DNA from: Nocardioides ginsengisegetis
Lineage (GTDB): Bacteria > Actinomycetota > Actinomycetes > Propionibacteriales > Nocardioidaceae
DNA: 64,000 nt
Reading direction: 5' to 3'
NCBI RefSeq assembly: GCF_014138045.1
Contig: NZ_JACGXA010000001.1
Coordinates: 3,705,001 to 3,769,000 of the forward strand
Shown: positions 29,897 to 41,898 of the stretch, in pieces
How the letters are laid out: the number at the start of each line of letters is the position of its first letter
How positions within the stretch are numbered: the first letter of the stretch is position 1
Translations under genes and position numbers: made by a program
Notes under the pieces: model-generated
What the model was told of the DNA's origin: nothing
Database searches by the model: none
The model's input: the letters and a program-made list of their open reading frames with translations, nothing else

Positions 29897-30666
29897 GCCT
29901 GCTCCTCGGTCCGCGGTCGCACGGTGCGCTTCTCGATCCGCTTGTCGGCGGCCTGCTCGGGGGTCAGCGCGACCACCCGCTGCACGAAGACGCCGGGGGT
30001 GTGCACGTGGTTGGGGTCCAGCTCGCCGGGCTCGACGAGCTCCTCGACCTCCGCGATCGTGACCCGACCGCACATCGCGGCGAGCGGGTTGAAGTTGCGC
30101 GCGGAGTCGCGGTAGACGAGGTTGCCGTGGCGGTCGCCCTTCCAGGCCCGCACCAGTCCGAAGTCGGCCACGATGGCCTCCTCCAGGACGTACTCACGGC
30201 CCCCGAAGTCACGGGTCTCCTTCGGTGGCGAGGAGACGATGACGTTGCCGTCGGCGTCGTACTTCCAGGGCAGGCCGCCCTCGGCGACCTGGGTGCCGCC
30301 GCCGGTCGCGGTGAAGAACGCCGGGATGCCCGAGCCGCCGGCCCGCATCCGCTCAGCGAGCGTCCCCTGCGGCGTCAGCTCGACCTCGAGCTCGCCGTGG
30401 AGGTACTGCCGCGCGAACTCCTTGTTCTCCCCGACGTAGGAGGAGACCATCCGCCGCAGCCGCTTGGCCATCAGCAGCCGGCCCAGCCCCCAGTCGTCGA
30501 CACCGCAGTTGTTCGACACCGCCTCGAGGTCACTCGCGCCACTGTCGAGGATCGCCTCGATCAGCACCGACGGAATCCCGCAGAGCCCGAAGCCACCGAC
30601 CGAGAGCGTCGATCCGCTCGCGATGTCGGCGACCGCCTCGGCAGCACTGCCCACGACCTTGTCCAC
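29893..30666 (-). CDS. scoA: 3-oxoacid CoA-transferase subunit A
   Basis: 257 aa from GTG 30666, with GGGAGGAA upstream. [16 protein letters not shown] is the CoA-binding glycine loop of subunit A, and [15 protein letters not shown] follows. A TAGGAT box lies upstream (reverse complement near 30690-30700), giving a short 5' leader. Divergent from the ArsA pair. Confidence 0.9.
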   Translation of the reverse strand: MDKVVGSAAEAVADIASGSTLSVGGFGLCGIPSVLIEAILDSGASDLEAVSNNCGVDDWGLGRLLMAKRLRRMVSSYVGENKEFARQYLHGELEVELTPQGTLAERMRAGGSGIPAFFTATGGGTQVAEGGLPWKYDADGNVIVSSPPKETRDFGGREYVLEEAIVADFGLVRAWKGDRHGNLVYRDSARNFNPLAAMCGRVTIAEVEELVEPGELDPNHVHTPGVFVQRVVALTPEQAADKRIEKRTVRPRTEEQA

Positions 30667-30757
30667 GCCGGTTCCTCCCTGTTCGACTCCGGCGATCCTA
30701 GTCATGACGCCGGTCACTCCCGTATGGCTGCCACTCACACTCCAGACGACGACCGCC

Positions 30758-30763
30758 TACGCT
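30758..30763 (+). promoter_or_regulatory. -10 box TACGCT, leaderless type
   Basis: TACGCT ends seven bases before ATG 30771. Confidence 0.5.
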
Positions 30764-30770
30764 GCGACAC

Positions 30771-31769
30771 ATGTCCGACTGGCCGAAGGTGCGCCTCCAC
30801 GTCGTCACGGGCAAGGGCGGGACCGGCAAGTCCACCGTCGCCGCTGCCCTCGCCCTGGCCCTGGCCTCCCACGGCAGGAACGTGCTGCTGTGCGAGGTCG
30901 AGGGGCGCCAGGGCATCGCCCGGATGTTCGACGTCGATCCGCTGCCCTACGAGGAGCGCCGCCTCGCGACCGGCCTCAAGGGACCCGACGGCACCCCCGG
31001 CACGCTGCACGCGCTGCACATCGACGCCGAGTCGGCGCTGCTGGAGTACCTCTCGATGTACTACAAGCTCGGCCGGGCCGGCCGGGCCCTGGATCGCTTC
31101 GGCGTCATCGAGTTCGCCACCACGATCGCTCCTGGCGTGCGCGACGTGCTGCTGACCGGCAAGGTCTTCGAGGCCGCCCAGCGCAACAGCCGCAACAAGA
31201 AGGCGACCCAGTACGACGCCGTCGTGCTGGACGCGCCGCCGACCGGCCGGATCACGCAGTTCCTCAACGTCAACAACGAGCTGGCCGGGCTCGCGAAGGT
31301 CGGACCCGTCAAGAGCCAGGCCGACACCGTCATGACGCTCTTCCGCTCCCCCCGCACCGCCGTCCACCTGGTGACGGTCCTGGAGGAGATGCCGGTCCAG
31401 GAGACCTCCGACGGCATCGACGAGCTGCGCCGGGCGGGGCTCCCCGTCGGCGGGGTGGTGGTCAACCTGGTCCGGCCCCGCGACCTCGACGCCGACGACC
31501 TCGCGGCGGCACGCGAGGGCCGGATCGACGCCGAGCAGGTCCGCGCCGACCTCAAGCAGGCCGGCGTCGAGGACGGCGACGACCTGGTCGAGGGGCTGCT
31601 GTCGGAGGCGGCCGACCACGCCGAGCGCCGGTCCCTGGAGGACACGCAGCGCGAGATCGTGGCCGGGCTCGACGTGCCGTCGTACGAGCTCCCGCGCCTG
31701 GCGGGCGGCGTCGACCTGGGCGCGCTCTACGAGCTCGCCGCCGAGCTGAAGAGGCAGGGCATGGCATGA
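30771..31769 (+). CDS. ArsA-family ATPase 1 (Rv3679-like)
   Basis: 332 aa. Deviant P-loop TGKGGTGKST at residues about 13-22, switch DAPPTGR, no cysteines or metal site of the arsenite pump, so it is not an arsenic gene. Mycobacterial Rv3679-Rv3680 form a Get3-like heterodimer linked to membrane lipids or protein handling; the role remains uncertain. Followed immediately by its partner (ATGA overlap), which implies a stoichiometric complex. Confidence 0.88.
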   Translation: MSDWPKVRLHVVTGKGGTGKSTVAAALALALASHGRNVLLCEVEGRQGIARMFDVDPLPYEERRLATGLKGPDGTPGTLHALHIDAESALLEYLSMYYKLGRAGRALDRFGVIEFATTIAPGVRDVLLTGKVFEAAQRNSRNKKATQYDAVVLDAPPTGRITQFLNVNNELAGLAKVGPVKSQADTVMTLFRSPRTAVHLVTVLEEMPVQETSDGIDELRRAGLPVGGVVVNLVRPRDLDADDLAAAREGRIDAEQVRADLKQAGVEDGDDLVEGLLSEAADHAERRSLEDTQREIVAGLDVPSYELPRLAGGVDLGALYELAAELKRQGMA

Positions 31770-32947
31770 GCCCCACCCACTCCCACGCGCGCCGCGGGCC
31801 GCAGTCCGACTCGCGAGCCGGCCACCTCGACGTGGACGCGCTCCTCGACGACCCGCACACCGGGATCATCGTGTGCTGCGGGTCCGGCGGGGTCGGCAAG
31901 ACCACGACGTCCGCGGCCCTGGCCCTGCGTGCCGCCGAGCGCGGCCGCAAGGTGGTCGTGCTGACCATCGACCCGGCCCGACGTCTGGCGCAGTCGATGG
32001 GGATCGAGGCGCTCGACAACACCCCGCGGCCGGTGGTCGGCGTCGACGCCGCGGCCGGCGGCGGGCTCGACGCGATGATGCTGGACATGAAGCGCACCTT
32101 CGACGAGGTGGTGGAGAGCCAGGCCACGCCGGAGAAGGCGAAGCAGATCCTGGAGAACCCCTTCTACATCGCGCTGTCGAGCTCGTTCGCGGGCACGCAG
32201 GAGTACATGGCGATGGAGAAGCTGGGCCAGATCCACCAGGAGGCCCAGCGCACCGGCACCTACGACCTGATCGTCGTCGACACCCCGCCGTCGCGCTCGG
32301 CCCTCGACTTCCTCGACGCGCCCGAGCGGCTCTCCAGCTTCCTGGACGGCAAGTTCATCCGGCTGCTGCTGGCGCCGGCACGCGGACCGGCCAAGGTGAT
32401 GACGGCGGGACTGAGCCTGATCACCAACGCGCTCACCAAGATCCTCGGGGCGCAGGTGCTGCGGGACATGCAGACCTTCGTGGCGGCCTTCGACACCCTC
32501 TTCGGCGGTTTCCGCCAGCGGGCCCAGAAGACCTTCGAGCTGCTGCAGGCCGACGGCACGGCGTTCCTGGTCGTGGCCGCACCCGAGCCGGACGCGCTGC
32601 GCGAGGCGGCGTACTTCGTCGAGCGCCTGAGCGAGGACGGCATGCCGCTGGCCGGGCTGGTGGTCAACCGCGCCAGCCCCGAGCCCGAGGGCGCCCTGTC
32701 GGCCGACGAGGCGATGGCGGCCTCCGCGCGGCTCCGCAAGGCGGAGGAAGGGTCGCTGACGGCAGGCCTGCTGCGGCTGCACGCCGACCAGACCCGGATG
32801 GTCGAGCGGGAGGCGCTGCTGCGCGACCGGTTCGCCGCGGCGCACCCGGAGGTGCCCACGGCGGTGGTGCCGGCGCTCGCCGGAGACGTGCACGACCTGT
32901 CGGGGCTGCGCCGCGTGGGCGCACTCCTGGCAGGCGAGCAGGCCTGA
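31766..32947 (+). CDS. ArsA-family ATPase 2 (Rv3680-like)
   Basis: 393 aa. N-terminal extension of about 30 residues, then P-loop GSGGVGKTTTSAALALRAA, TIDPARRLAQSMG (switch I Asp) and VDTPPSRSALDFL (switch II). It has the intact ATPase motifs of Get3/ArsA; no arsenite-binding cysteines. Partner of the gene upstream. Sits next to the whiB4-like gene as in mycobacteria, sharing a bidirectional terminator. Confidence 0.88.
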   Translation: MSPTHSHARRGPQSDSRAGHLDVDALLDDPHTGIIVCCGSGGVGKTTTSAALALRAAERGRKVVVLTIDPARRLAQSMGIEALDNTPRPVVGVDAAAGGGLDAMMLDMKRTFDEVVESQATPEKAKQILENPFYIALSSSFAGTQEYMAMEKLGQIHQEAQRTGTYDLIVVDTPPSRSALDFLDAPERLSSFLDGKFIRLLLAPARGPAKVMTAGLSLITNALTKILGAQVLRDMQTFVAAFDTLFGGFRQRAQKTFELLQADGTAFLVVAAPEPDALREAAYFVERLSEDGMPLAGLVVNRASPEPEGALSADEAMAASARLRKAEEGSLTAGLLRLHADQTRMVEREALLRDRFAAAHPEVPTAVVPALAGDVHDLSGLRRVGALLAGEQA

Positions 32948-32985
32948 GACGAGCTCGCCCCGCGTCACCGCGGGGCGAGCTCGTC
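32948..32985. terminator. Bidirectional terminator hairpin
   Basis: Perfect 17-bp stem GACGAGCTCGCCCCGCG with loop TCAC, between the ArsA pair and the convergent whiB gene. Confidence 0.85.
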
Positions 32986-33286
32986 AGACGTGCAGCGCGC
33001 CGGACTTGGCGGTGACCGGGCTGCCCTGCTCGCGGGCGGCCTCGAGGACCGCTCGCCACGAGGCGGCCGGGCGACGACGGAGAAGTGCCCGGCGCTCGCG
33101 CTCGGTCATCCCTCCCCAGACGCCCCACTCGATCTGGTTGTCAAGGGCCTCAGCGAGGCACTCGGTGCGCACGGGGCAACCCGCGCACAGCTGCTTGGCC
33201 TTGTTCTGCTCCGCACCACGCACGAACAGCTGGTCCGGCTGCGCCTGGCGGCACGCAGCGGCCGGCGTCCAATCTTCTACCCACAT
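32984..33286 (-). CDS. whiB4: WhiB-family iron-sulfur regulator (WhiB4-like)
   Basis: 100 aa. Four cysteines at 12, 34, 37 and 43 (C-x21-C-x2-C-x5-C) bind a [4Fe-4S] cluster; GVWGG near residue 55 and the basic RERRALLRRRP segment complete the WhiB signature. Its site beside the ArsA pair and a ponA2-like gene identifies the Rv3681c (WhiB4) orthologue, a redox-sensing DNA-binding protein in mycobacteria. ATG 33286; ribosome site GGGG eight or so bases upstream. Confidence 0.92.
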   Translation of the reverse strand: MWVEDWTPAAACRQAQPDQLFVRGAEQNKAKQLCAGCPVRTECLAEALDNQIEWGVWGGMTERERRALLRRRPAASWRAVLEAAREQGSPVTAKSGALHV

Positions 33287-33471
33287 GATGATGTCCCCAC
33301 ATCGTCCGGGATCGGTTCACGTCCCCATGACGTGCGATCCGGGAGAGTCCCCTCAAGTAAAGAAGTTAGGCGAGGGGCGAGCAGACAGGCAGACCTCTTC
33401 GACTCAAATCTCGTAGTCCGAAGTGACTAGTTCGATGTGATCACGACTAGGTTGGGGCTCCGGCGCTCCCG

Positions 33472-33477
33472 TACTCT
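33472..33477 (+). promoter_or_regulatory. -10 box TACTCT, leaderless type
   Basis: TACTCT ends seven bases before ATG 33485. GGAG lies between, so a short-leader reading is also possible. Confidence 0.45.
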
Positions 33478-33484
33478 GGAGCGC

Positions 33485-35854
33485 ATGTCCGTGCCCCGCA
33501 ACGAGCGTCTCTCCGCCGGCCGCATCGCCTCCCACCTGGGCGTCATGCTCGCCGTCGCCGTCGTGATGGGCGTCGTCGTGGCCGGGCTGGCCATCCCCTT
33601 CGCGGGCGTGATCGGCATCGGGGCCCGCAACGTCGCGACCACCATGGACGCGCTGCCGGCCGAGCTGAAGACCGAGGCGCTGGCCCAGAAGACGCGCATC
33701 GTCGACTCCCAGGGCAACGTGATCGCCTCGCTCTACGACGAGAACCGCATCAACGTCCCGCTCGACCAGATCTCGCGGACCATGGTCAAGGCGATCGTCG
33801 CGATCGAGGACTACCGCTTCTACCAGCACGGCGCCCTCGACCTGAAGGGCACGCTGCGCGCCCTCATCACCAACCAGGCCAGCAGCGGCGTGGTCCAGGG
33901 TGGCTCCTCCATCACCCAGCAGATGGTCAAGCTGACGCTGCTGAGCCAGGCGAAGACCAAGAAGGAGATGAAGGAGGCGACCGACGACACCTACGCGCGC
34001 AAGCTGCGCGAGCTGCGCTACGCCATCGCCTTCGAGCAGCACTACTCCAAGGACTGGATCCTCGAGCGCTACCTCAACATCGCCTACTTCGGCGACGGCG
34101 CCTACGGCATCCAGGCCGCCGCCCGGCACTACTTCGGCGTCAACGCCAAGGACCTCAACCTCCGGCAGTCCGCCGTGCTGGCCGGCCTGGTGAAGAACCC
34201 CACCGGCTACGACCCGACCAACTCCCCCGACCGGGCGATCGAGCGCCGCAACGTCGTGCTCGACCGGATGGCCGAGCTCAACGTGATCAGCCACGAGAAG
34301 GCCGCCAAGACCAAGAAGCAGAAGCTCGGCCTGCACGTCATCCCCTCGAAGAACGGCTGCGTCTTCTCACGGGCGCCGTTCTTCTGCGACTACGTCGTCA
34401 ACAAGCTCCTCCACGACCCCTCGCTGGGTCGCTCGGTCAAGGACCGCAAGAGCCTGCTCTACTCCGGCGGCCTGACCATCCGCACCACCGTCGACCTGCG
34501 CGACCAGGACGCCGCCGACGCGTCGGTCCGCTCGCACGTCTTCCCGACCGACCAGGCCATCGGCGCGCTCGCCATGATCGAGCCCGGCACCGGCGACGTG
34601 AAGGCGATCTCCCAGTCCCGCCCGATGGGCGGCGACCGGAAGGCCGGCCAGACCTACCTCAACTACGTCGTCCCCCAGAAGTACGGCGACTCCGCCGGCT
34701 TCCAGGCCGGCTCGACGTTCAAGGCCTTCGTGCTGGCGGCCGCCATCAATCAGGGCATCCCGCTGTCCAAGACCTTCAACGCCCAGCACACGATGACCTT
34801 CGACCAGGCCGACTACGCCAACTGTCCCAACGAGCCGCCGTTCGCCGGCACCTTCGACGTCAGCAACTCCACCGTCGACGGCGTCATGGACGTCTACCGG
34901 GGCACCCAGAAGTCGGTCAACACCTTCTACCTCCAGCTCGAGGCGCTCACCGGCGTGTGCGAGCCGTTCAAGCTGGCCCGCGAGATGGGCGTGGACCTGA
35001 CCGACCCCAAGGGCGACCAGTACGGCAACGGCGCCGAGCGCGTGCCGACCTTCACCCTGGGTGTCGACAACGCCAGCCCGCTCGAGATGGCGGAGGCCTA
35101 CGCGACGTTCGGTGCGCGCGGTCTCCACTGCGACGCCCGCCCGATCACCGCGATCGAGGACTCCGGTGGCAACACCATCAAGGAGTTCCCGAGCCAGTGC
35201 CAGCAGGTGATGCCGCAGAGCACCGCCGACGCCGTCAGCGACGTCCTGCGCGGCGTCCAGGAGCCGGGCGGCTTCGGCTACGACGTCGGCCACACCAACC
35301 TGACGGTGCCGTCGGCGGCCAAGACCGGAACCTCCCAGGACGGCAAGTCCGTGTGGTTCGTGGGCTACACCCCCCACATCGCGACCGCGGGCATGATCGC
35401 CGGTGCCGACCAGCTGGGCCGGCCGCTCAAGCTCGCCGGCCAGTACGTCGGCGGCAACTACGTCTACACCGCCACCGGCTCAGGCTTTGCCGGCCCGATG
35501 TGGGCCGAGGCCATGCACGTCGTGGACGACACCCTGCCCAACGACGACTTCATCCAGCCCTCGCCCGACGACGTCGCCGGCGTCATGGCCACGGTCCCCG
35601 ACGTCAACGGCTACGACATCGGCTCGGCCGAGGCGGCGATCGAGGCCGCCGGGTTCACCTACGTCCTGGGTGGCTACCGGCCCTCGACGTACTCCAAGGA
35701 CACCGTGGCCTACACCTACCCGGCCGGCGGGTCCGAGTCGAGCAGCGGCGAGACGGTGACGATCTACCAGTCGACCGGCAGCCCGCCGCCTCCGCCGAAG
35801 CCGCCGGGCCACCACCACGGTGGCGGGGGCAAGCACGGCGGCAAGCACCGCTGA
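33485..35854 (+). CDS. ponA2: Class A penicillin-binding protein with PASTA domain (PonA2-like)
   Basis: 789 aa. Short cytoplasmic tail, one membrane helix (about residues 16-40), a GT51 glycosyltransferase with EDYRFYQHGALD near residue 107 and GGSSITQQMVK, then a transpeptidase with STFK (near 410), SVN (KSVNTFYL) and KTGT (near 611). One PASTA domain (VPDVNGYDIGSAEAAIEAAG) precedes a His/Gly/Lys-rich tail (HHHGGGGKHGGKHR). Polymerises and cross-links peptidoglycan. Equivalent to Rv3682, needed in mycobacteria for non-replicating survival. Confidence 0.94.
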   Translation: MSVPRNERLSAGRIASHLGVMLAVAVVMGVVVAGLAIPFAGVIGIGARNVATTMDALPAELKTEALAQKTRIVDSQGNVIASLYDENRINVPLDQISRTMVKAIVAIEDYRFYQHGALDLKGTLRALITNQASSGVVQGGSSITQQMVKLTLLSQAKTKKEMKEATDDTYARKLRELRYAIAFEQHYSKDWILERYLNIAYFGDGAYGIQAAARHYFGVNAKDLNLRQSAVLAGLVKNPTGYDPTNSPDRAIERRNVVLDRMAELNVISHEKAAKTKKQKLGLHVIPSKNGCVFSRAPFFCDYVVNKLLHDPSLGRSVKDRKSLLYSGGLTIRTTVDLRDQDAADASVRSHVFPTDQAIGALAMIEPGTGDVKAISQSRPMGGDRKAGQTYLNYVVPQKYGDSAGFQAGSTFKAFVLAAAINQGIPLSKTFNAQHTMTFDQADYANCPNEPPFAGTFDVSNSTVDGVMDVYRGTQKSVNTFYLQLEALTGVCEPFKLAREMGVDLTDPKGDQYGNGAERVPTFTLGVDNASPLEMAEAYATFGARGLHCDARPITAIEDSGGNTIKEFPSQCQQVMPQSTADAVSDVLRGVQEPGGFGYDVGHTNLTVPSAAKTGTSQDGKSVWFVGYTPHIATAGMIAGADQLGRPLKLAGQYVGGNYVYTATGSGFAGPMWAEAMHVVDDTLPNDDFIQPSPDDVAGVMATVPDVNGYDIGSAEAAIEAAGFTYVLGGYRPSTYSKDTVAYTYPAGGSESSSGETVTIYQSTGSPPPPPKPPGHHHGGGGKHGGKHR

Positions 35855-35861
35855 GCCTGCC

Positions 35862-36320
35862 TCAGGCGAGCTGGCGGCGTACCTCCGCGGCGACGACGCC
35901 GCCGTCGGCACGCCCCTTGACCTGCGGGGTGACGACGCCCATCACCTTGCCCATCGCCTTCATGCCCTCGCCGGCCGCGCCGACCTGGGCGATCGCGGCG
36001 GTCACGAGGGTGGCGATGTCGTCGGCCGAGAGCTGCTCGGGCAGGTAGTCGGCGATCACCTCGGCCTCGGCCTTCTCCTTGGCCGCCATCTCGGCGCGGC
36101 CGCCGTCCTCGAAGGCGGTGGCCGCCTCGCGGCGCTTCTTGCCCTCGCTGGAGAGCACGCCGATGACGTCGTCGTCGCTGAGCTCGCGGGCCTCCTTGCC
36201 GGCGACCTCGGCGTTGGTGATCGCGGTCAGGACCATCCGCAGCGTGGAGGAACGCACCTCGTCACGCGCCTTGATGGCGGCGGTCAGGTCGGCGCGGAGA
36301 CGGTCCTTCAGAGCACTCAT
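35862..36320 (-). CDS. GatB/YqeY-domain protein
   Basis: 152 aa. MSALKDRLRADLTAAIKARD opening and a C-terminal tail (GKVMGVVTPQVKGRADG) match YqeY, a tRNA-amidotransferase-like helical domain occurring alone in many bacteria. The biochemical role is unknown. Start 36320 chosen; an ATG at 36329 would add MTC. Confidence 0.88.
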   Translation of the reverse strand: MSALKDRLRADLTAAIKARDEVRSSTLRMVLTAITNAEVAGKEARELSDDDVIGVLSSEGKKRREAATAFEDGGRAEMAAKEKAEAEVIADYLPEQLSADDIATLVTAAIAQVGAAGEGMKAMGKVMGVVTPQVKGRADGGVVAAEVRRQLA

Positions 36321-36347
36321 GCACGTCATTGTGGCAGCCTTGCCGAG

Positions 36348-37283
36348 GTGAGCCCCTCCCCCGTCCTGCGCACCCTCCGCGGCCTCGCCGCCGCCGGCGT
36401 GGTCGCGGGCGCCGGCCTCACGACGTACGCCGCGTGGGAGGCGCGTGCCTACACGCTGCGGAACGTCTCGGTGCCGCTGCTCCCTCCCGGCCACCGGCCG
36501 CTGCGGGTGCTGCACCTCAGCGACGTGCACATGACGCCCGGCCAGACCCGCAAGCAGGAGTGGCTGCGGGGCCTGGCCGGCCTGGAGCCCGACCTGGTGG
36601 TCAACACCGGCGACAACCTCGCCCACATGGCGTCCGTGCCGGTGGTCCGCGACTCGCTCGGACCGCTGCTCGACGTGCCGGGCGTGTTCGTGTTCGGGTC
36701 CAACGACTACTTCGCGCCCAGCCTGCGCAACCCGCTGCGCTACCTGCTGCCCGACGACGGCAAGCGCAACACCCACACCCCCCAGCTGCCGTGGCGCGAG
36801 CTCCGCTCGACGTTCACCGACGCCGGCTGGCTCGACCTGACCAACCGGCACGGGGCCCTCGAGGTCGAGGGCACGACGTTCGCCTTCGCGGGTGTCGACG
36901 ACCCCCACCTCGACTACGACCGGCTCGAGGAGGTGCGCGGGCCGGCCGACCCGACCGCCAACGTACGCCTCGCGGTCGCCCACGCGCCCTACCTGCGGGT
37001 CCTGGATGCCTTCGCCGCCGACGGGTACGACGCGATCATCGCCGGGCACACCCACGGCGGCCAGGTCTGCCTGCCGGGGGTCGGCGCACTGACCACCAAC
37101 TGCGACCTCGAGCCGGCCCGCGCCAAGGGCCTGCACCGGCACCCGGCCGACTCCCGCGACGGCGACCCCGGGTCGGCGTGGCTGCACGTGTCGGCCGGTC
37201 TGGGCACCAGCCCCTACGCCCGGATCCGGGTGGCCTGCCGCCCCGAGGCGACGCTCCTGACGCTGACGGCGCGGCGGTCCTGA
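36348..37283 (+). CDS. Membrane-anchored metallophosphoesterase
   Basis: 311 aa from GTG 36348. An N-terminal hydrophobic helix is followed by a calcineurin-like phosphoesterase with HLSDVHM, NTGDNLAH, FGSNDYF (GNHD variant, with Ser-Asn-Asp) and AGHTHGGQV. Equivalent to Rv3683, conserved next to ponA2. Related YkuE/LpxH-like enzymes act on lipid pyrophosphates, which would suit the PBP neighbour; that is inference. Confidence 0.88.
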   Translation: MSPSPVLRTLRGLAAAGVVAGAGLTTYAAWEARAYTLRNVSVPLLPPGHRPLRVLHLSDVHMTPGQTRKQEWLRGLAGLEPDLVVNTGDNLAHMASVPVVRDSLGPLLDVPGVFVFGSNDYFAPSLRNPLRYLLPDDGKRNTHTPQLPWRELRSTFTDAGWLDLTNRHGALEVEGTTFAFAGVDDPHLDYDRLEEVRGPADPTANVRLAVAHAPYLRVLDAFAADGYDAIIAGHTHGGQVCLPGVGALTTNCDLEPARAKGLHRHPADSRDGDPGSAWLHVSAGLGTSPYARIRVACRPEATLLTLTARRS

Positions 37284-37382
37284 GCCCCTCCGTCCCGAGG
37301 GATCGGGCCGATTTCAAGAGCCCGTCCGGGCTCGGGTATGCTCCCTTGCTCGTGGGCGGATCGAGTCGATCCGGTCCATGTT

Positions 37383-37456
37383 CGGGCTGTGGCGCAGCTT
37401 GGTAGCGCGCCTCGTTCGGGACGAGGAGGCCGCAGGTTCAAATCCTGTCAGCCCGA
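37383..37456 (+). tRNA. tRNA-Pro (CGG)
   Basis: 74-nt cloverleaf. Acceptor CGGGCTG pairs with CAGCCCG, anticodon stem CCTCG/CGAGG with loop TTCGGGA gives anticodon CGG at 37417-37419, and T loop GGTTCAAATCC is standard. The 3' CCA is not encoded. Same location as proU of M. tuberculosis. Confidence 0.95.
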
Positions 37457-37477
37457 CAGCAGGTCTCTCCCGAGGCC

Positions 37478-37513
37478 GTGAGGGGCCGGATCCACCAGGA
37501 TCCGGCCCCTCAC
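37478..37513 (+). terminator. Terminator of tRNA-Pro
   Basis: Perfect 16-bp stem GTGAGGGGCCGGATCC with loop ACCA, followed by GCATTT. Confidence 0.85.
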
Positions 37514-37568
37514 GCATTTCCGGGACGGTCACACCGCGACGACGGGAGCATCTGGCAAACTCACGGCC

Positions 37569-38210
37569 ATGGCTGAAGAGGATCAGGGAAACGGCGGACC
37601 GTCGCTGGAGCTGCCCTCGCTGGGGTTCGGCCGCCGGCGGCGCAGGAAGTCCGCACCCGCTGACGCACCGCCCGAGACGCACGACGAGACGCCCACGACG
37701 ATCTTCGAGCCGGAGCCCGCACCCGAGCCCGCCCCGGTGACCGCGCCGGTGCCAGCACCGGTGCCGGAGCCGGAGTCGGAACCCGCGCCGGGCGTCCGCC
37801 GCGCCCGCGCGCCCCGCCGTACGCTGCCGGCCGTCGGCGGGATGACCGCCGCGGTCCTCACCGGCCTCCTGGTCGGCGTCATCACCGTCGGGCTGACCTG
37901 GGCCTCGCTGCACCTCTGCGAGGTCGCCAAGGGCACGTCCTCGTGCGGCGGCCCCGGCTTCCTGCTGCTCCTCGCGATCATGATCGCGATGGTCTTCCTG
38001 GGGTCGCTGCTGCTGCGGGCGTTCGGGGTGACCGACCCCGGGAGCACCAGCTTCCTGGCCGTCGGCCTGCTGGCCGTCCTCGCGCTGCTGTTCCTCGTCG
38101 ACGTGCTCTTCAACTGGTGGATGATCATCGTCATCCCGGTGTTCTCGGTGCTCACCTTCGCCCTCGCCCACTGGGTCACGACGGCCTTCATCGAGCCGGC
38201 CGACCTCTGA
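37569..38210 (+). CDS. Membrane protein with Pro/Glu-rich N-terminus
   Basis: 213 aa. A basic patch (FGRRRRRK) and a disordered segment of Glu-Pro and Ala-Pro repeats occupy residues 20-85; four hydrophobic helices follow (starting about 93, 128, 157 and 182). No recognised domain. The ATG lies seven bases after a poor -10-like CAAACT. Function unknown. Confidence 0.75.
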   Translation: MAEEDQGNGGPSLELPSLGFGRRRRRKSAPADAPPETHDETPTTIFEPEPAPEPAPVTAPVPAPVPEPESEPAPGVRRARAPRRTLPAVGGMTAAVLTGLLVGVITVGLTWASLHLCEVAKGTSSCGGPGFLLLLAIMIAMVFLGSLLLRAFGVTDPGSTSFLAVGLLAVLALLFLVDVLFNWWMIIVIPVFSVLTFALAHWVTTAFIEPADL

Positions 38211-38231
38211 GGATCGGGCCCTGCGTCGGGC

Positions 38232-40585
<2,354 letters not shown>

Positions 40586-40674
40586 AGCTGGATCCTCGGA
40601 GGTCGATGGCGTCTCGAGGTCGCACGCCCGGACCGGCCGGGCCACGCCGCGCTGCGCTGCGACCGGCCTCGAGT

Positions 40675-41295
40675 CTAGCGGGGAGCGCTCTCCCCGGACT
40701 CCCGCATCTCAGCCTCGAGGATCTCCTCGGCCACGGCGAGCTGCTCCTCCTCGAAGGCGATCTCGGTGTCGAGGCGGTCATGGGCCACGACGGAGAGCAG
40801 CGCGTTGAGCGCGGCGCCCGCGAGGTTGCCCCACGAGGAGACGTAGGAGAACTGCCACCACCACAGCGCCTCGTCGATGTTGCCGAGGCGGTAGTGGCGC
40901 AGGCCGTTCTCGAGGTCGGTGGCGATGCTGGCGATGTCGTCGGAGAGCTGGCTCTCCACGGCGGCCTCGGGCACGTAGGGGTCGAACACGAAGCTGTAGG
41001 TGTCGACGTTGCCGAGGATCTCGGCCAGCCGCAGCCGGAGGGCGTCGATGTCGGGCTCGGGGCCCACGTCGGGTTGGTACTCGGCGCGGGGCGAGAAGTC
41101 GCTCTGGGCGCCCAGCCGGGCGCCGGCCAGCAGCACCTGGCTGATCTCGAGCAGCAGCAGCGAGATCGCCCGGCCGCCGTCGGCCTCGCGGGCGATGGCC
41201 TGCACCGCGATGAGGAAGCTCTCGACCTGGTCGGCGATCTGGGTCGCGAACTCCTCGGTCGCGCCGTCCATCCGGCTCTCGGGTGTCTCAGTCAT
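40675..41295 (-). CDS. DUF5063 protein
   Basis: 206 aa, acidic and helical. A central [25 protein letters not shown] is the hallmark of DUF5063, a family usually next to recR in actinobacteria. Its ATG overlaps the recR stop by eight bases, so they are translationally linked. Function unknown. Confidence 0.8.
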   Translation of the reverse strand: MTETPESRMDGATEEFATQIADQVESFLIAVQAIAREADGGRAISLLLLEISQVLLAGARLGAQSDFSPRAEYQPDVGPEPDIDALRLRLAEILGNVDTYSFVFDPYVPEAAVESQLSDDIASIATDLENGLRHYRLGNIDEALWWWQFSYVSSWGNLAGAALNALLSVVAHDRLDTEIAFEEEQLAVAEEILEAEMRESGESAPR

Positions 41296-41887
41296 CGGCA
41301 GACCGCCTCCCAGCGAACGCTCGTCCCAGGGTGACCTCGTCGGCGTACTCGAGGTCACCGCCTACGGGCAGTCCACTCGCCAATCGGGTCACGCGCAAGC
41401 CGAGCGGCTTGAGCATGCGGGTGAGATAGGTCGCGGTGGCCTCGCCCTCGAGGTTGGGGTCGGTGGCGAGGATCGTCTCGGTGATGGTGCCGTCAGCCAG
41501 CCGCATCATCAGCTCGCGGATCCGCAGCTGCTCGGGGCCGATGCCGTCGATCGGCGAGATCGCCCCGCCGAGGACGTGGTAGCGGCCCCGGAACTCGCGG
41601 GTGCGCTCGATCGCGACGACGTCCTTGTACTCCTCCACGACGCACAGGACGGTGCCGTCGCGACGCGGGTCGCGGCAGATCCGGCACTGCTCGTCCTCGG
41701 AGACGTTGAAGCAGACCGAGCAGAACTTCACCTTGGCCTTGACCTCGATCAGCACGTCGGCGAGACGGCGGACGTCGGCCGGCTCGGCCTGGAGCAGGTG
41801 GAAGGCGATCCGCTGCGCGCTCTTGGGACCGACGCCCGGCAGCCTGCCGAGCTCGTCGATGAGGTCCTGGACGACGCCTTCGTACAC
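41288..41887 (-). CDS. recR: Recombination mediator RecR
   Basis: 199 aa. Helix-hairpin-helix [17 protein letters not shown] at the N-terminus, zinc ribbon FCSVCFN...CRICRD, and a Toprim domain ([16 protein letters not shown]). With RecF/RecO it loads RecA on gapped DNA. Sits between ybaB and DUF5063 as in most actinobacteria. Confidence 0.95.
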   Translation of the reverse strand: MYEGVVQDLIDELGRLPGVGPKSAQRIAFHLLQAEPADVRRLADVLIEVKAKVKFCSVCFNVSEDEQCRICRDPRRDGTVLCVVEEYKDVVAIERTREFRGRYHVLGGAISPIDGIGPEQLRIRELMMRLADGTITETILATDPNLEGEATATYLTRMLKPLGLRVTRLASGLPVGGDLEYADEVTLGRAFAGRRSADD

Positions 41888-41898
41888 GGTGGGTGCTC

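Noticed and set aside
30771-32947. Arsenic resistance operon
   Set aside because: ArsA-like proteins lack arsenite-binding cysteines, and no ArsB, ArsR or ArsC gene is present.
40586-40674. Lysine riboswitch upstream of ask
   Set aside because: The gap is under 100 bases, too short, with no matching conserved boxes.
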